A stretch of DNA of 64,000 bases from Paraburkholderia lacunae (lineage in GTDB: Bacteria; Pseudomonadota; Gammaproteobacteria; Burkholderiales; Burkholderiaceae): the NCBI RefSeq assembly GCF_003353175.1, contig NZ_QHKS01000030.1, forward strand, positions 448-64,447, given 5' to 3'. The notes beneath the pieces were generated by a model. It was given only the letters and a program-made list of their open reading frames with translations, had not been told where the DNA came from and did not search any database. Below, piece by piece: positions 44,773-54,086 of this stretch (position 1 is the stretch's first letter; each line of letters opens with the position of its first letter). The position numbers were made by a program, and so were the translations under genes.

Positions 44773-45591
44773 TCAAAGCCAGTAAGGAACGCGATTACGG
44801 AAACGTTTCATCAGGATTTGCGCGAAGGCAAAGCCCACGATCAGCAAACCAACCGACCAGGCCCACGATTCCCAATGGGTCGGGCGGCCGGTCAACGGCG
44901 CACGCACCGTTTCGATCAGGTGGTAAAGCGGGTTGTATTCGGCGACCCAGGCGCGGTCCTTCAGAATTTCAGGCGACCACATCACGGGCGTGAAGAAGAA
45001 CACGACCTGAATCAGATTGGTCACGATCGGCGGAATGTCGCGAAAACGCGCGCACAGCACGCCGAGCGTCACACCGAGCCAGACGCCGTGGAGCAGCAGT
45101 ATGGCGAGCGCGAGCGGAACCAGCAGGAATTCCCAACCCGGCCAGCGCCCGAAGGCGAGCAGCAGGACCACGACCACCGGCAGACTGTGCAGCAGAATCA
45201 CAAAATTGCGCCACGCGATCCGGCACACATGCACGGTGAGCGGCAGGCGAATCTGCTTGATGAGATACGCCGCGCCAATGAAGGCGATACAGCCTTCATT
45301 GGCAACCGATGCAAGATAAGCCCAGATCACCAGACCAACGGCAAGATAGGGCAGATAGTTGGAGATTTCCTGGTGCAGCAGCGTGGAATACAGCGCGCCC
45401 AGCACCACGACCATGATGATCGTGCTCAATGTGAACCAGAAAGGCCCCAGCACCGAGCGGCGGTAACGCTGACGAATGTCATGCCAGCCCAGCGTGCCCC
45501 ACACCCGCACCGCTTTCATGCCGACGAGCAGATCGTCGGCTTCGGTATGGCGGGTCAGGTCTTCCGTATCGTTGATAAAACTGATATCCAT
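44773..45591 (-). CDS. wzm: O-antigen ABC exporter permease
   Basis: 272-residue ABC-2 type permease with about six membrane helices. RYRRSVLGPFWFTLSTIIMV is the diagnostic N-terminal coupling-helix region and FFFTPVMWSPEIL lies in the conserved fifth segment. ATG 45591 follows the manC stop by one base (TGAGATG); the frame's first ATG at 45618 lies in manC. It pairs with wzt to move the undecaprenyl-pyrophosphate-linked glycan across the inner membrane. Confidence 0.93.
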   Translation of the reverse strand: MDISFINDTEDLTRHTEADDLLVGMKAVRVWGTLGWHDIRQRYRRSVLGPFWFTLSTIIMVVVLGALYSTLLHQEISNYLPYLAVGLVIWAYLASVANEGCIAFIGAAYLIKQIRLPLTVHVCRIAWRNFVILLHSLPVVVVLLLAFGRWPGWEFLLVPLALAILLLHGVWLGVTLGVLCARFRDIPPIVTNLIQVVFFFTPVMWSPEILKDRAWVAEYNPLYHLIETVRAPLTGRPTHWESWAWSVGLLIVGFAFAQILMKRFRNRVPYWL

Positions 45592-45592
45592 C

Positions 45593-47008
45593 TCAAGTAC
45601 GTCCGTAAATGTCTTCAAAGCGGACGATGTCGTCTTCGCCTAGATATTCGCCGCTCTGCACTTCGATCATCACGAGCTCGACTACGCCCGGATTCTCGAG
45701 ACGGTGTTTATGACCCGCCGGGATGTAGGTCGACTCATTGGTCGACACGAAGAACTCCTTGTCTCCGTTGACGACCTTGGCCATGCCGCTGACCACCACC
45801 CAATGCTCGTTGCGATGATGATGCATCTGCAAGCTGAGACTCGCGCCCGGCTTGACCTCGATGCGTTTGATCTTGAAACGCGGGCCTTCTTCGAGCACCG
45901 AATAGGTACCCCACGGCCGATGCACCGTGCGATGCACCTTATAGGTTTCGTGGCCGCGCGCCTTGAGCTCGGCAAAAATCTGCTTGACGTCCTGAGCCCG
46001 CTCCCGGTCGGCGACGAGAAGCGCGTCCGGTGTGTCGATGACGATCAGATTTTCGATGCCCACGGCACCGATCAGCCGGTCGCCGCCACGCAGGTAGCAA
46101 TTCTTCACGTCGAGCAGCAGCGCTTCGCCTTCGACGCGGTTGCCGCTGCCGTCCGGCGGCGAAAGATCGCTTAGCGCCGTCCACGAACCGACGTCCGTCC
46201 AGCCGATGTCGCAACGAACCACCGCGGCGTGTTCGCATTTCTCCATCACCGCATAGTCGAACGACACCTCCGGCACGGCGCCGAAGCTCGCGGGCTCGAG
46301 ACGGATCTGCGCGCCGTCCTTACCCTCGGCCGACGGCGACTTCTCCATACACTCTGCAGCCGTGCTGAGAATCTCCGGACAATGCTGCTGCATCTCCTTC
46401 AGGATCGTGCCGGCGGTAAAGCAGAACATGCCCGAGTTCCACACGAACTTGCCGGAGGCGAGATACTCGCGAGCCTTTTCGAGCGACGGCTTCTCGACAA
46501 AGCGCACGACGTTCTCGCCGTCCGCTTCGATATAGCCGTAGCCGGTCTCCGGCGTGTCCGGATGCATGCCGAAGGTGACCACCTTGCCCGCTTGCGCAAG
46601 TCTCTTCGCAGCCTCGACGGCCGCGGCGAACGCCGTCTGGTCGGCAATCAGGTGATCGGCGGCCAGTACGAGCATGACCGTCTTGTCGCCATGCACTTTC
46701 GCCGTATGCAACGCCGCCGTCGCGATTGCGGCGGCCGTGTTGCGGCCAAAGGGTTCAAGAATGAACGAGGTTGCGCAGCCTTTCGCATTCACCTCGCGAA
46801 AGTCGTCTTCGGTCTTGAAGAACAGATCGCGGTTCGTGACGGTGAGCACTTCTTTCACGCCGGGCAGCGCGACCGCCCGCAAGAAAGCCTTCTGCAGCAG
46901 GCTCTCGCCATCCGCGAGACGGATGAAGGGCTTCGGGTGCGACTCACGCGAAACCGGCCAAAGCCTCGACCCCGCTCCGCCGCAAAGGATGATCGGTAAC
47001 AAACTCAC
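45593..47008 (-). CDS. manC: mannose-1-phosphate guanylyltransferase / mannose-6-phosphate isomerase
   Basis: 471-residue bifunctional enzyme. The N-terminal nucleotidyltransferase has LCGGAGSRLWPVSRE, VLAADHLI and FVEKPS; the C-terminal cupin isomerase domain has RPWGTYSVLEEG, QMHHHRNEHWVVV and TYIPAGHKHRLEN. It makes GDP-mannose. It begins the manC-wzm-wzt stretch, with 242 bp to rmlD upstream in which a promoter may lie. No phosphomannomutase gene is in the window. Confidence 0.96.
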   Translation of the reverse strand: MSLLPIILCGGAGSRLWPVSRESHPKPFIRLADGESLLQKAFLRAVALPGVKEVLTVTNRDLFFKTEDDFREVNAKGCATSFILEPFGRNTAAAIATAALHTAKVHGDKTVMLVLAADHLIADQTAFAAAVEAAKRLAQAGKVVTFGMHPDTPETGYGYIEADGENVVRFVEKPSLEKAREYLASGKFVWNSGMFCFTAGTILKEMQQHCPEILSTAAECMEKSPSAEGKDGAQIRLEPASFGAVPEVSFDYAVMEKCEHAAVVRCDIGWTDVGSWTALSDLSPPDGSGNRVEGEALLLDVKNCYLRGGDRLIGAVGIENLIVIDTPDALLVADRERAQDVKQIFAELKARGHETYKVHRTVHRPWGTYSVLEEGPRFKIKRIEVKPGASLSLQMHHHRNEHWVVVSGMAKVVNGDKEFFVSTNESTYIPAGHKHRLENPGVVELVMIEVQSGEYLGEDDIVRFEDIYGRT

Positions 47009-47250
47009 AGAGTCCTCTCAGTACCGTACTTATTACGGATGTGCCCTGACTATGAATGCTCAGCACAACCTTCAATCAGGTTGATCACGCGACGAGCCCG
47101 TCATGAGCAGCGCCATGCCCACGCCCGATTGCTGAGCCGGTGCGGGGCTTCCAACCCGCCGATATTCTACCCCTGCCCCCTTTCACTATCGTTAGACAGC
47201 TGCGGCGCTGCGGTACTTGGCGAGCTTGGGCAAGGGCGCGTCCCAGATGG

Positions 47251-48177
47251 TTAAGAATGGGCTGCGGGAGACACCGGAAAAGCGTCCGTCAGACACAGTT
47301 GCAAGGCATCGCGCCAATGCGGAGCAGCTAGCCCGAACACCTGCGCCAGCCTCTCGTTGGACATCCTCGAATTGGATGGACGCTTCGCCGGCGTCGGATA
47401 GTCGGATGCAGGAATCGGCAGCGTCTTCGGCCGGTTCGGCAGATTCGCCAGTTCGAAAATGGCCGAGGCGAAACCGTGCCACGAAGTCGAGTCGCCGGCG
47501 CACAGGTGGTAGATGCCGGAGCGCTCGTTCCACCACGCAGCGCTGTCATCAGCGGCGAACGCCTGTGCAACCAGGTGCGCCGTGAGCGTGGCGATCGTGT
47601 TGCTCCAGGTCGGCGCGCCGAACTGGTCGGCGACGACCTTCAACTCAGGCCGATCGGCGCCGAGGCGCAACATCGTGAGCAGAAAATTCTTGCCGCGGGT
47701 GCCGTACACCCAGCTCGTACGAAGCACCAGATGGTTGACGCCAGTTGCCGCGATCGCCTGCTCGCCGGCCAGCTTCGTGCGCCCATACGCGTTCTGCGGA
47801 TCGGTCGGATCGTCTTCGACGTAGGCGCCGTCTTTCTCGCCGTCGAACACGTAATCGGTCGAATAATGGATCAGCGCCGCGCCCAGCTTTTGCGCTTCTT
47901 CAGCCAGCACACCCGGCGCTTCGCCGTTGATCCGCATGGCGAGATCGAATTCGTCTTCGGCCTTGTCCACCGCGGTATAGGCTGCGGGATTGACGATCAG
48001 GGCCGGCCGAACTTCGCGAACCACGGCACGCACCTGGTCCAGATTGGACAGATCCAGCCGCGAGCGATCGACCGCCACCACTTGTCCAAGCCCTTGCAAC
48101 GTGCGGGCGAGTTCGAACCCAACCTGACCATTTACGCCGGTGACGAGAATCGTCCGCTTGGCATCATGTGCGCTCAT
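47251..48177 (-). CDS. rmlD: dTDP-4-dehydrorhamnose reductase
   Basis: 308-residue short-chain reductase, last step of dTDP-L-rhamnose synthesis. VTGVNGQVGFELART binds NADPH, NPAAYTAVDKAE is characteristic of RmlD, and YGRTKLAGEQA carries the catalytic Tyr-x3-Lys. Eleven bases after rmlC. Confidence 0.96.
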   Translation of the reverse strand: MSAHDAKRTILVTGVNGQVGFELARTLQGLGQVVAVDRSRLDLSNLDQVRAVVREVRPALIVNPAAYTAVDKAEDEFDLAMRINGEAPGVLAEEAQKLGAALIHYSTDYVFDGEKDGAYVEDDPTDPQNAYGRTKLAGEQAIAATGVNHLVLRTSWVYGTRGKNFLLTMLRLGADRPELKVVADQFGAPTWSNTIATLTAHLVAQAFAADDSAAWWNERSGIYHLCAGDSTSWHGFASAIFELANLPNRPKTLPIPASDYPTPAKRPSNSRMSNERLAQVFGLAAPHWRDALQLCLTDAFPVSPAAHS

Positions 48178-48188
48178 GCGGGAGCCCC

Positions 48189-48740
48189 TTATGCGAAGAC
48201 TTCAGCATCGGCAAGGCGCTTGCCCGCCGCATCCTTCGCAGCCAGCAGCGGCTCGAAGTCGATCGGCCATTCGATGCCGATGGCCGGATCGTTCCAGACG
48301 ATGCTGCGCTCATGCTCGGGGAACCAGTAGTCGGTGGTCTTGTAGAGGAACTGCGCCGATTCGGACAGCACGACAAAGCCGTGTGCGAAACCCGGCGGCA
48401 CCCACAACTGCCGATGATTCTCCACCGACAGCGTCACGCCGACCCACTTGCCGAAATTCGGCGAGCTCTTGCGGATGTCGACAGCCACATCGAACACCTC
48501 ACCTTCCACCACGCGCACGAGCTTCCCCTGCGCATGCTGGATCTGGTAGTGCAGCCCACGCAATACGCCCTTCGCCGAGCGCGAATGATTGTCCTGCACG
48601 AACGTGACGCCGGCTTCCACGTGCTCCGCGAACTCCACGGCATTGAAGCTTTCGTAAAAATAGCCACGCGCATCACCGAACACCTTCGGCTCGATGATCT
48701 TGACTTCGGGCAGCGCCGTAGCGGTTACTTGGATGGCCAT
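48189..48740 (-). CDS. rmlC: dTDP-4-dehydrorhamnose 3,5-epimerase
   Basis: 183-residue cupin epimerase. VFGDARGYFYESFN, FVQDNHSRSAKGVLRGLHYQ (catalytic His) and WVPPGFAHGFVVLSE are diagnostic. The start ATG 48740 overlaps the end of rmlA by 16 bases and gives the family's usual length; the open frame extends further upstream but only within rmlA. Confidence 0.96.
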   Translation of the reverse strand: MAIQVTATALPEVKIIEPKVFGDARGYFYESFNAVEFAEHVEAGVTFVQDNHSRSAKGVLRGLHYQIQHAQGKLVRVVEGEVFDVAVDIRKSSPNFGKWVGVTLSVENHRQLWVPPGFAHGFVVLSESAQFLYKTTDYWFPEHERSIVWNDPAIGIEWPIDFEPLLAAKDAAGKRLADAEVFA

Positions 48741-49618
48741 GCGACTTGGTCCGTAAGAATGTTTTGCAGATACTGGCCGTAGGCGTTCTTCGCGAGCGGT
48801 TTGGCGAGCGTGAGCAGCTGCTCTGCGTCGATCCACTGCTGCCGGTACGCAATCTCTTCCGGACACGCGACCACCAGACCCTGGCGTTTCTGCAACGTCG
48901 CGATGAAGGTTGCCGCTTCGATCAGCGAATCGTGCGTGCCCGTGTCGAGCCACGCATAGCCACGCCCCATGATCTCGACATTGAGCGCGGCGTTCGCCAG
49001 ATAACGCGAGTTGACGTCGGTGATTTCAAGCTCACCGCGCGGCGACGGTTTGATATCGGCGGCGATATCGCAAACCTGCCTGTCGTAGAAGTACAAGCCG
49101 GTGACCGCGTAGTGCGAGCGCGGCTTGACCGGCTTCTCCTCGATCGACAGCGCGCGGAACTGCTTGTCGAATTCGACCACGCCATAGCGCTCCGGATCGT
49201 GCACGTGATACGCGAACACGGTCGCGCCCTGATCCTGCTCGTTGGCGCGCTCCAGCTGCTTGGCGAGATCGTGGCCGTAGAAAATGTTGTCGCCGAGAAT
49301 CAGCGCCGACGGATCGTTGCCCACGAAATCCCGGCCGATGATGAACGCCTGCGCGAGGCCGTCCGGCGAAGGCTGAACCGCGTACTGGATGTTCATGCCC
49401 CACTGGCCGCCGTCGCCGAGCATCGCCTCGAAACGCGGCGTGTCCTGCGGCGTCGAGATGATCAGCACGTCGCGAATGCCCGCTACCATCAGCGTGGACA
49501 GCGGATAGTAGATCATCGGCTTGTCGTAGACCGGCAGCAGCTGCTTGGATACGACATGGGTAATCGGATAAAGCCGCGTACCCGATCCGCCTGCGAGAAT
49601 AATGCCTTTGCGCGCCAT
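48725..49618 (-). CDS. rmlA: glucose-1-phosphate thymidylyltransferase
   Basis: 297-residue nucleotidyltransferase that makes dTDP-glucose. GGSGTRLYPITHVVSKQLLP is the nucleotide site, ALILGDNIFYGHD the metal-binding strand and EEKPVKPRS the sugar site. ATG 49618 lies ten bases after the rmlB stop and gives the usual length; the frame's earlier ATG at 49657 is inside rmlB. Normally inhibited by dTDP-rhamnose. Confidence 0.96.
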   Translation of the reverse strand: MARKGIILAGGSGTRLYPITHVVSKQLLPVYDKPMIYYPLSTLMVAGIRDVLIISTPQDTPRFEAMLGDGGQWGMNIQYAVQPSPDGLAQAFIIGRDFVGNDPSALILGDNIFYGHDLAKQLERANEQDQGATVFAYHVHDPERYGVVEFDKQFRALSIEEKPVKPRSHYAVTGLYFYDRQVCDIAADIKPSPRGELEITDVNSRYLANAALNVEIMGRGYAWLDTGTHDSLIEAATFIATLQKRQGLVVACPEEIAYRQQWIDAEQLLTLAKPLAKNAYGQYLQNILTDQVAWPSK

Positions 49619-49628
49619 AGCCGTGCCC

Positions 49629-50690
49629 TTACGCGCGCTGCGCGTAGTTGGTCTCAACCCACTTCAGATACTCACCCGAAGCCACGTCGTCGGACCATTC
49701 CTGATTGTCCAGGTACCACTGAACCGTCTTCGCGAGGCCCGTTTCGAACGTTTCAGCCGGCTTCCAGCCGAGCTCGCGCTCGAGCTTGCGGGCGTCGATC
49801 GCGTAACGGCGGTCGTGGCCCGGACGATCCTTCACGTAGGTGATCTGGTCGCGGTACGAGGCGCCCGCCTTCGGACGCAACTGATCGAGCAGATCGCACA
49901 GCGTGTGCACGACGTCGAGGTTCTTCTTCTCGTTCCACCCGCCGATGTTGTACGTCTCGCCCGGCACGCCGCGCGCGAGCACTTCACGGATCGCGCTGCA
50001 ATGGTCGCCCACGTACAGCCAGTCGCGCACGTTCTGACCGTCGCCGTACACCGGCAGCGCCTTGCCGTTCAATGCATTGGCGATCATCAGCGGAATCAGC
50101 TTCTCGGGGAACTGGTACGGACCGTAGTTGTTCGAGCAGTTGGTGGTGAGAACCGGCAGGCCATACGTGTGATGGTAGGCGCGCACCAGATGGTCGGAAC
50201 CGGCCTTGGTGGCCGAATAGGGGCTATTCGGCGCGTACGGCGTGGTTTCGGAGAATTGCGGATCGGTAGCGGACAGCGAGCCGAACACTTCGTCGGTCGA
50301 GACGTGCAGGAAGCGGAACGCGGCCTTGTCGGCTTCGCCGAGCGTATTCCAGTAGCTGCGGGTCGCCTCGAGCAGCGTGAAGGTGCCGACCACGTTGGTT
50401 TGCACGAAATCGGCCGGGCCGTGAATCGAGCGATCCACGTGGCTTTCCGCAGCAAAATGCAGCACGGCGCGCGGCTTGTGTTCGGCGAAGAGCGCGTCGA
50501 GCGCGGCCCGATCGCAGATATCGGCCCGCACGAAAACATGACGGGGATTAGCCTGTTGCGACTTGAGCGTACCCAGATTGCCAGCGTAGGTTAGCTTGTC
50601 GACGTTCAGCACCGCTTCGTCCGACGCATTGAGCCAGTCGAGCACGAAATTGGCGCCGATAAAACCGGCACCGCCCGTTACCAGGATCAT
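49629..50690 (-). CDS. rmlB: dTDP-glucose 4,6-dehydratase
   Basis: 353-residue dehydratase. MILVTGGAGFIGANFV is the NAD site, HVSTDEVFGSL carries the catalytic Thr/Asp/Glu region, and YSATKAGSDHLVRAY the Tyr-x3-Lys. ATG 50690 follows AGAAGGGAA with proper spacing, which fixes the start. It is the first gene of the rmlBACD operon. Confidence 0.97.
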   Translation of the reverse strand: MILVTGGAGFIGANFVLDWLNASDEAVLNVDKLTYAGNLGTLKSQQANPRHVFVRADICDRAALDALFAEHKPRAVLHFAAESHVDRSIHGPADFVQTNVVGTFTLLEATRSYWNTLGEADKAAFRFLHVSTDEVFGSLSATDPQFSETTPYAPNSPYSATKAGSDHLVRAYHHTYGLPVLTTNCSNNYGPYQFPEKLIPLMIANALNGKALPVYGDGQNVRDWLYVGDHCSAIREVLARGVPGETYNIGGWNEKKNLDVVHTLCDLLDQLRPKAGASYRDQITYVKDRPGHDRRYAIDARKLERELGWKPAETFETGLAKTVQWYLDNQEWSDDVASGEYLKWVETNYAQRA

Positions 50691-51164
50691 GAAATTCCCT
50701 TCTAGATGTTCGTGGTGGATCGGACAACGCTGGCCCGAGCGCACGCCCCAATTGTGGTTTTCGATTCTTGTCAGCGCCGTCGCCAATCCTCATACCGCAA
50801 GCAGACGCTCAGACGCCAATCTTATAAAGCCACGATTATAAAGCCGCCCCGGGCAAAAACCAGAACCCTAACAACTTGAAACAGCTTGACAAACTACATT
50901 TCTCACGACCCCGATTCGGGACAAATTGTCGCCTGCGCCGCCAACTGCAGCCCACGGACATAGAAAGACACGAGCCTGATCGACGCCTGGTTCGGACTGT
51001 TGGGGCATGATCGCGCGGCTCGGCACCGCGCGCGATTGAGGAGTAGATGCGGACGCGCCCGCTGTAACAAGCCGGCGCGCTGCGCTGCAGGACGAATATC
51101 GGTAAAAGGCGCTAAAACGAGTCGAAAGGCGCCGATCAGGCACCTGACCAGGCCGGGCCTTCGA
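50691..51164. other. 474-bp region upstream of rmlB
   Basis: Between the stop of the rmd-like gene and rmlB, both on the minus strand. It should hold the promoter of the rml operon; the direct repeats at 50822-50845 are the best candidate. No gene is supportable. Confidence 0.5.
50821..50845 (-). promoter_or_regulatory. candidate rml promoter with duplicated TTATAAAGCC
   Basis: On the minus strand TATAAT (50835-50840) and TATAAG (50821-50826) lie in two copies of GGCTTTATAA, 14 bases apart, about 130-150 bases upstream of rmlB. No convincing -35 is seen at 17 bases. The duplication may be two overlapping promoters or an operator pair. Confidence 0.35.
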
Positions 51165-52076
51165 CTAAGCCGCCAGCATCCAGCGCAGTGTATCCATGAA
51201 GGGAATGGCTTCGACTTCCGGCACCAGCGAGCGCAGCTTGGCCGGCGAACCAGCCAGCATTTTCACGTCGGTTTGGCGCACGAACGCGGGATTGATCTGT
51301 ATCTCGAGTTCGTGCCCGGTCAGGTCGCTCGCTGCCGAGAGGATCTCCCGCAGCGTATAAGGCGTGCCGGTACAGACGTTGACCGTTTCGCCGGCGACCG
51401 TGGAATCGAGCAGGGCTTCATAAGCGCTCGCCACATACCGCACGTCCGAAAAATCACGCGCAACGTCGATATTGCCGAGCGAAATGGAAGGCTCGCGCCG
51501 CGCAAAATGCTCGACGATCTTCGGCACGAGGAAGTTCGATGCCTGCCCGCGACCGGTGTAGTTGAACGGCCGCACGATCAGGATCGGCAGACGGTCGAAC
51601 CAGGTCCGGACCATGGTTTCCATGGCCGCCTTGCTGGCCGCGTAATGATTGACCGGCGTGACCGGAAAGGTTTCGTCGATGGCGTCGCTGGTGACGTTGC
51701 CGTAAACATTCGCGCTGCTCGCGATCAGCAGTTTGCGCGGCGTGTGGCCGACGGCTGCGCAGGCCTCCAGCAGATTCAGCGTGCCGATCACATTGACGCG
51801 ATAGAAGTCGAGCGGATCGTTATGGCCTACAAAGCTGATTGCCGCCAGATGCACGATGTAGTCGGGCCGCGCCGTTTCGATCACGCGCCGGCAGCCGTCG
51901 GGCGACGTAATGTCGAGCCTGAGCCGCGTCGGCGTTTCAGGCTCGTTGCGTCCGGCCACCGTTTCGATCACGGTGTGACCTTTGGCGAGCAGGTTATCGA
52001 CCAGATAGCGGCCAGTGAAACCACTCGCCCCGGTGACGAGCGTGCGGATCGTTCGCTCTGCATGGGAAGACGACAT
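51165..52076 (-). CDS. rmd: GDP-4-dehydro-6-deoxy-D-mannose reductase-like SDR
   Basis: 303-residue extended SDR, the length of P. aeruginosa Rmd. TGASGFTGRYLVDNL binds NAD(P)H, SSANVYGN holds the catalytic Ser, and HYAASKAAMETMVRTW the Tyr-x3-Lys. The RPFNYTGRGQ and DVARDFSDVRYVASAY segments are typical of the GDP-sugar branch. ATG 52076 follows GGAG; the earlier frame start is Ala/Gly-rich and not used. It would make GDP-D-rhamnose from GDP-mannose if a gmd dehydratase is present elsewhere. It could equally make GDP-6-deoxy-D-talose. Confidence 0.78.
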   Translation of the reverse strand: MSSSHAERTIRTLVTGASGFTGRYLVDNLLAKGHTVIETVAGRNEPETPTRLRLDITSPDGCRRVIETARPDYIVHLAAISFVGHNDPLDFYRVNVIGTLNLLEACAAVGHTPRKLLIASSANVYGNVTSDAIDETFPVTPVNHYAASKAAMETMVRTWFDRLPILIVRPFNYTGRGQASNFLVPKIVEHFARREPSISLGNIDVARDFSDVRYVASAYEALLDSTVAGETVNVCTGTPYTLREILSAASDLTGHELEIQINPAFVRQTDVKMLAGSPAKLRSLVPEVEAIPFMDTLRWMLAA

Positions 52077-52320
52077 GTTTTCTCCGTTCAGAGGGTCATT
52101 CTGTTGTGTTGCAATACCGCGCGCGGCCTTGCTGGCGGCGGCTCCAGACGGCTCCGGACGGCCCCCGGCGGCGCTCGCCACAATATCGGTGCTTCAAACG
52201 GGCTATTATGTCACGCTTATATGTTGCACCGCCCAACGCGGCACGTCTTGCGCGTATCAACGTGTAACCGCATGTATCGCCGCGCGCACCGCCGCGTGTA
52301 CCGCTTTGCACCGACTCCCG

Positions 52321-53199
52321 ATGACAGCCTCCACCGCTCCCACCAGCCGCTTCGAACCGCACCCGCCTCCTCTCGCCTTCGGCGACCTGCAAGGCTGCCG
52401 CACGCCGTTCCAGCAACTGCTGGCCAAAGCCGCGCCGCCAGCCGGCACACCGCTGTGGTTCGCCGGCGACCTGATCAACCGCGGCGCCGAATCGCTCGCC
52501 ACGCTGCGCGACATCATCGCGCTGGGGGACCGCGCGGTACCGGTGCTGGGCAATCACGACCTGCATCTGCTGTCGGTGTCGGCGGGGATTCGCAAGTCGA
52601 AGAAAGGCGACACGATCGACGACATCCTCGCCGCGCCGGATGCCGAAGACCTGCTCGAATGGGTCCGCCACCGGCCGCTCGCGCACTTCGACAACGGCAT
52701 GCTGATGGTGCACGCGGGCGTGCTGCCGCAGTGGGACGCCGCCCTGACCCTGGAACTCGCCGACGAATTGCAGCGCGCGCTGCGCGCGCCGACGTGGAAG
52801 GAAACGCTCGCGGGCCTGTACGGCAATGAGCCGAATTACTGGAAGCCGGGCCTCAAAGGCATCGAGCGCCTGCGCCTGACGTGCACCGTGTTGACGCGCA
52901 TCCGCTTCTGCAATCTCGACGGCGTGATGGATTTCAGCACCAGCGGCGGGCTGGATTCCGCCCCGGCTGGCTACATGCCGTGGTTCGATGTGCCGTCGCG
53001 CAAGACCGCCGATATCACGGTGGTCTACGGCCATTGGGCCGCGCTCGGCTTGACCTTGCGCGACAACCTGATCGGCCTGGATTCGGGCTGCGTATGGGGC
53101 GACAAGCTCTCGGCCGTGCGTCTTGCCAGCAATCCGGCAGAACGCACGCTCACCCAGGTCGACTGCGCAAGCTGCCGCGTGCCGATGAACGGCAATTAA
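52321..53199 (+). CDS. apaH: bis(5'-nucleosyl)-tetraphosphatase, symmetrical
   Basis: 292-residue calcineurin-like phosphatase that splits Ap4A into two ADP. GDLQGC, GDLINRG and GNHDLHLL are the metal-binding boxes, and VHAGVLPQW and YGHWAALG complete the site. The Gln in the first box (GDLQG rather than GDVHG) is common in this clade. The ATG at 52321 has a weak ribosome site. It points away from the polysaccharide locus and converges on plsC with only seven bases between. Confidence 0.93.
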   Translation: MTASTAPTSRFEPHPPPLAFGDLQGCRTPFQQLLAKAAPPAGTPLWFAGDLINRGAESLATLRDIIALGDRAVPVLGNHDLHLLSVSAGIRKSKKGDTIDDILAAPDAEDLLEWVRHRPLAHFDNGMLMVHAGVLPQWDAALTLELADELQRALRAPTWKETLAGLYGNEPNYWKPGLKGIERLRLTCTVLTRIRFCNLDGVMDFSTSGGLDSAPAGYMPWFDVPSRKTADITVVYGHWAALGLTLRDNLIGLDSGCVWGDKLSAVRLASNPAERTLTQVDCASCRVPMNGN

Positions 53200-53206
53200 G
53201 CGGCAA

Positions 53207-54049
53207 TCAAGCCGAACGGCTGGACGGGTCGCCCGGTTCGACCGGGTCGATCAGCACCGGTGTGACGGACGGCGACGCGGCTTGCGCCGCTATCACCGCA
53301 GCGGAACCCGCCGTGCCCGCCTGCATCTCCCGCAATGCCATGGCGATCACCCCTTCCGCTTCCGCCGCCAGCGTGCGCCGGTCGGCGCCCGGCGCGAGCG
53401 GCGCGCCGACATACACATGCGCGGTCAGCGGCCCGCCGCGCAGCAGCATATTCAGCGAGTCGGCCAGCGTGACGTCGTCGATATAGGCGGGCGCGGTCGA
53501 CTGCCGGCCCTGCGCGTCTTCGTACATGATGCACAGCGGCTGAACCGGCGCTGACGCCGACACGGCCGCCTGGAACATGTTCGCGTGAAACGGCAGCAGC
53601 GTCAGACCATTCGACGTCGTCCCCTCCGGAAACACACACATCAGTTCGCCCGCGCTCAGGCGGTCGGCCAGCTCATGCATGATCCGCTTCGCGTCGCTGC
53701 GCTTTTCGCGCTGGATGAACACCGTGTCCAGTTGCTGCGCGAGCCAGCCGACCACCGGCCAATGACGGATCTCGGCCTTTGAGACGAACGGCGTGGGCCG
53801 CCACGCATTGATCACATAGATGTCAATCCACGAAATGTGATTGGCGACCACCAGCGCGCCGCGATCGAGCCGCGCGCTGTCGTTGTGCACGACCAGCTGC
53901 ATGCCGCACAGCCGCAGCATTTTCAACGACCATTCCCGATTGAGCGCATGGCGGATCTCTGCATCGGCTTTGGGGAAACGCGTCGCGACGATCCACATGC
54001 CGTGCAACAGATGCGCGATGAGACGGGCCTTGCGTAACGCGAGCTTCAT
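53207..54049 (-). CDS. plsC: lysophospholipid (1-acylglycerol-3-phosphate) acyltransferase
   Basis: 280-residue membrane-associated acyltransferase. NHISWIDI is the catalytic H-x4-D box, FVSKAEIRHWPVVGWL the second, FPEGTTSNGL the glycerophosphate-binding box and the PVQPLCIMY strand the last. One N-terminal hydrophobic segment. ATG 54049 is used since the frame's first ATG at 54130 lies within the upstream gene. It is the final gene of the pyrimidine operon; the tail after residue ~250 is low-complexity. Confidence 0.9.
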   Translation of the reverse strand: MKLALRKARLIAHLLHGMWIVATRFPKADAEIRHALNREWSLKMLRLCGMQLVVHNDSARLDRGALVVANHISWIDIYVINAWRPTPFVSKAEIRHWPVVGWLAQQLDTVFIQREKRSDAKRIMHELADRLSAGELMCVFPEGTTSNGLTLLPFHANMFQAAVSASAPVQPLCIMYEDAQGRQSTAPAYIDDVTLADSLNMLLRGGPLTAHVYVGAPLAPGADRRTLAAEAEGVIAMALREMQAGTAGSAAVIAAQAASPSVTPVLIDPVEPGDPSSRSA

Positions 54050-54086
54050 GGTCTGAGCTTTCCGTAACTGGGCAATGGCGCGGATA

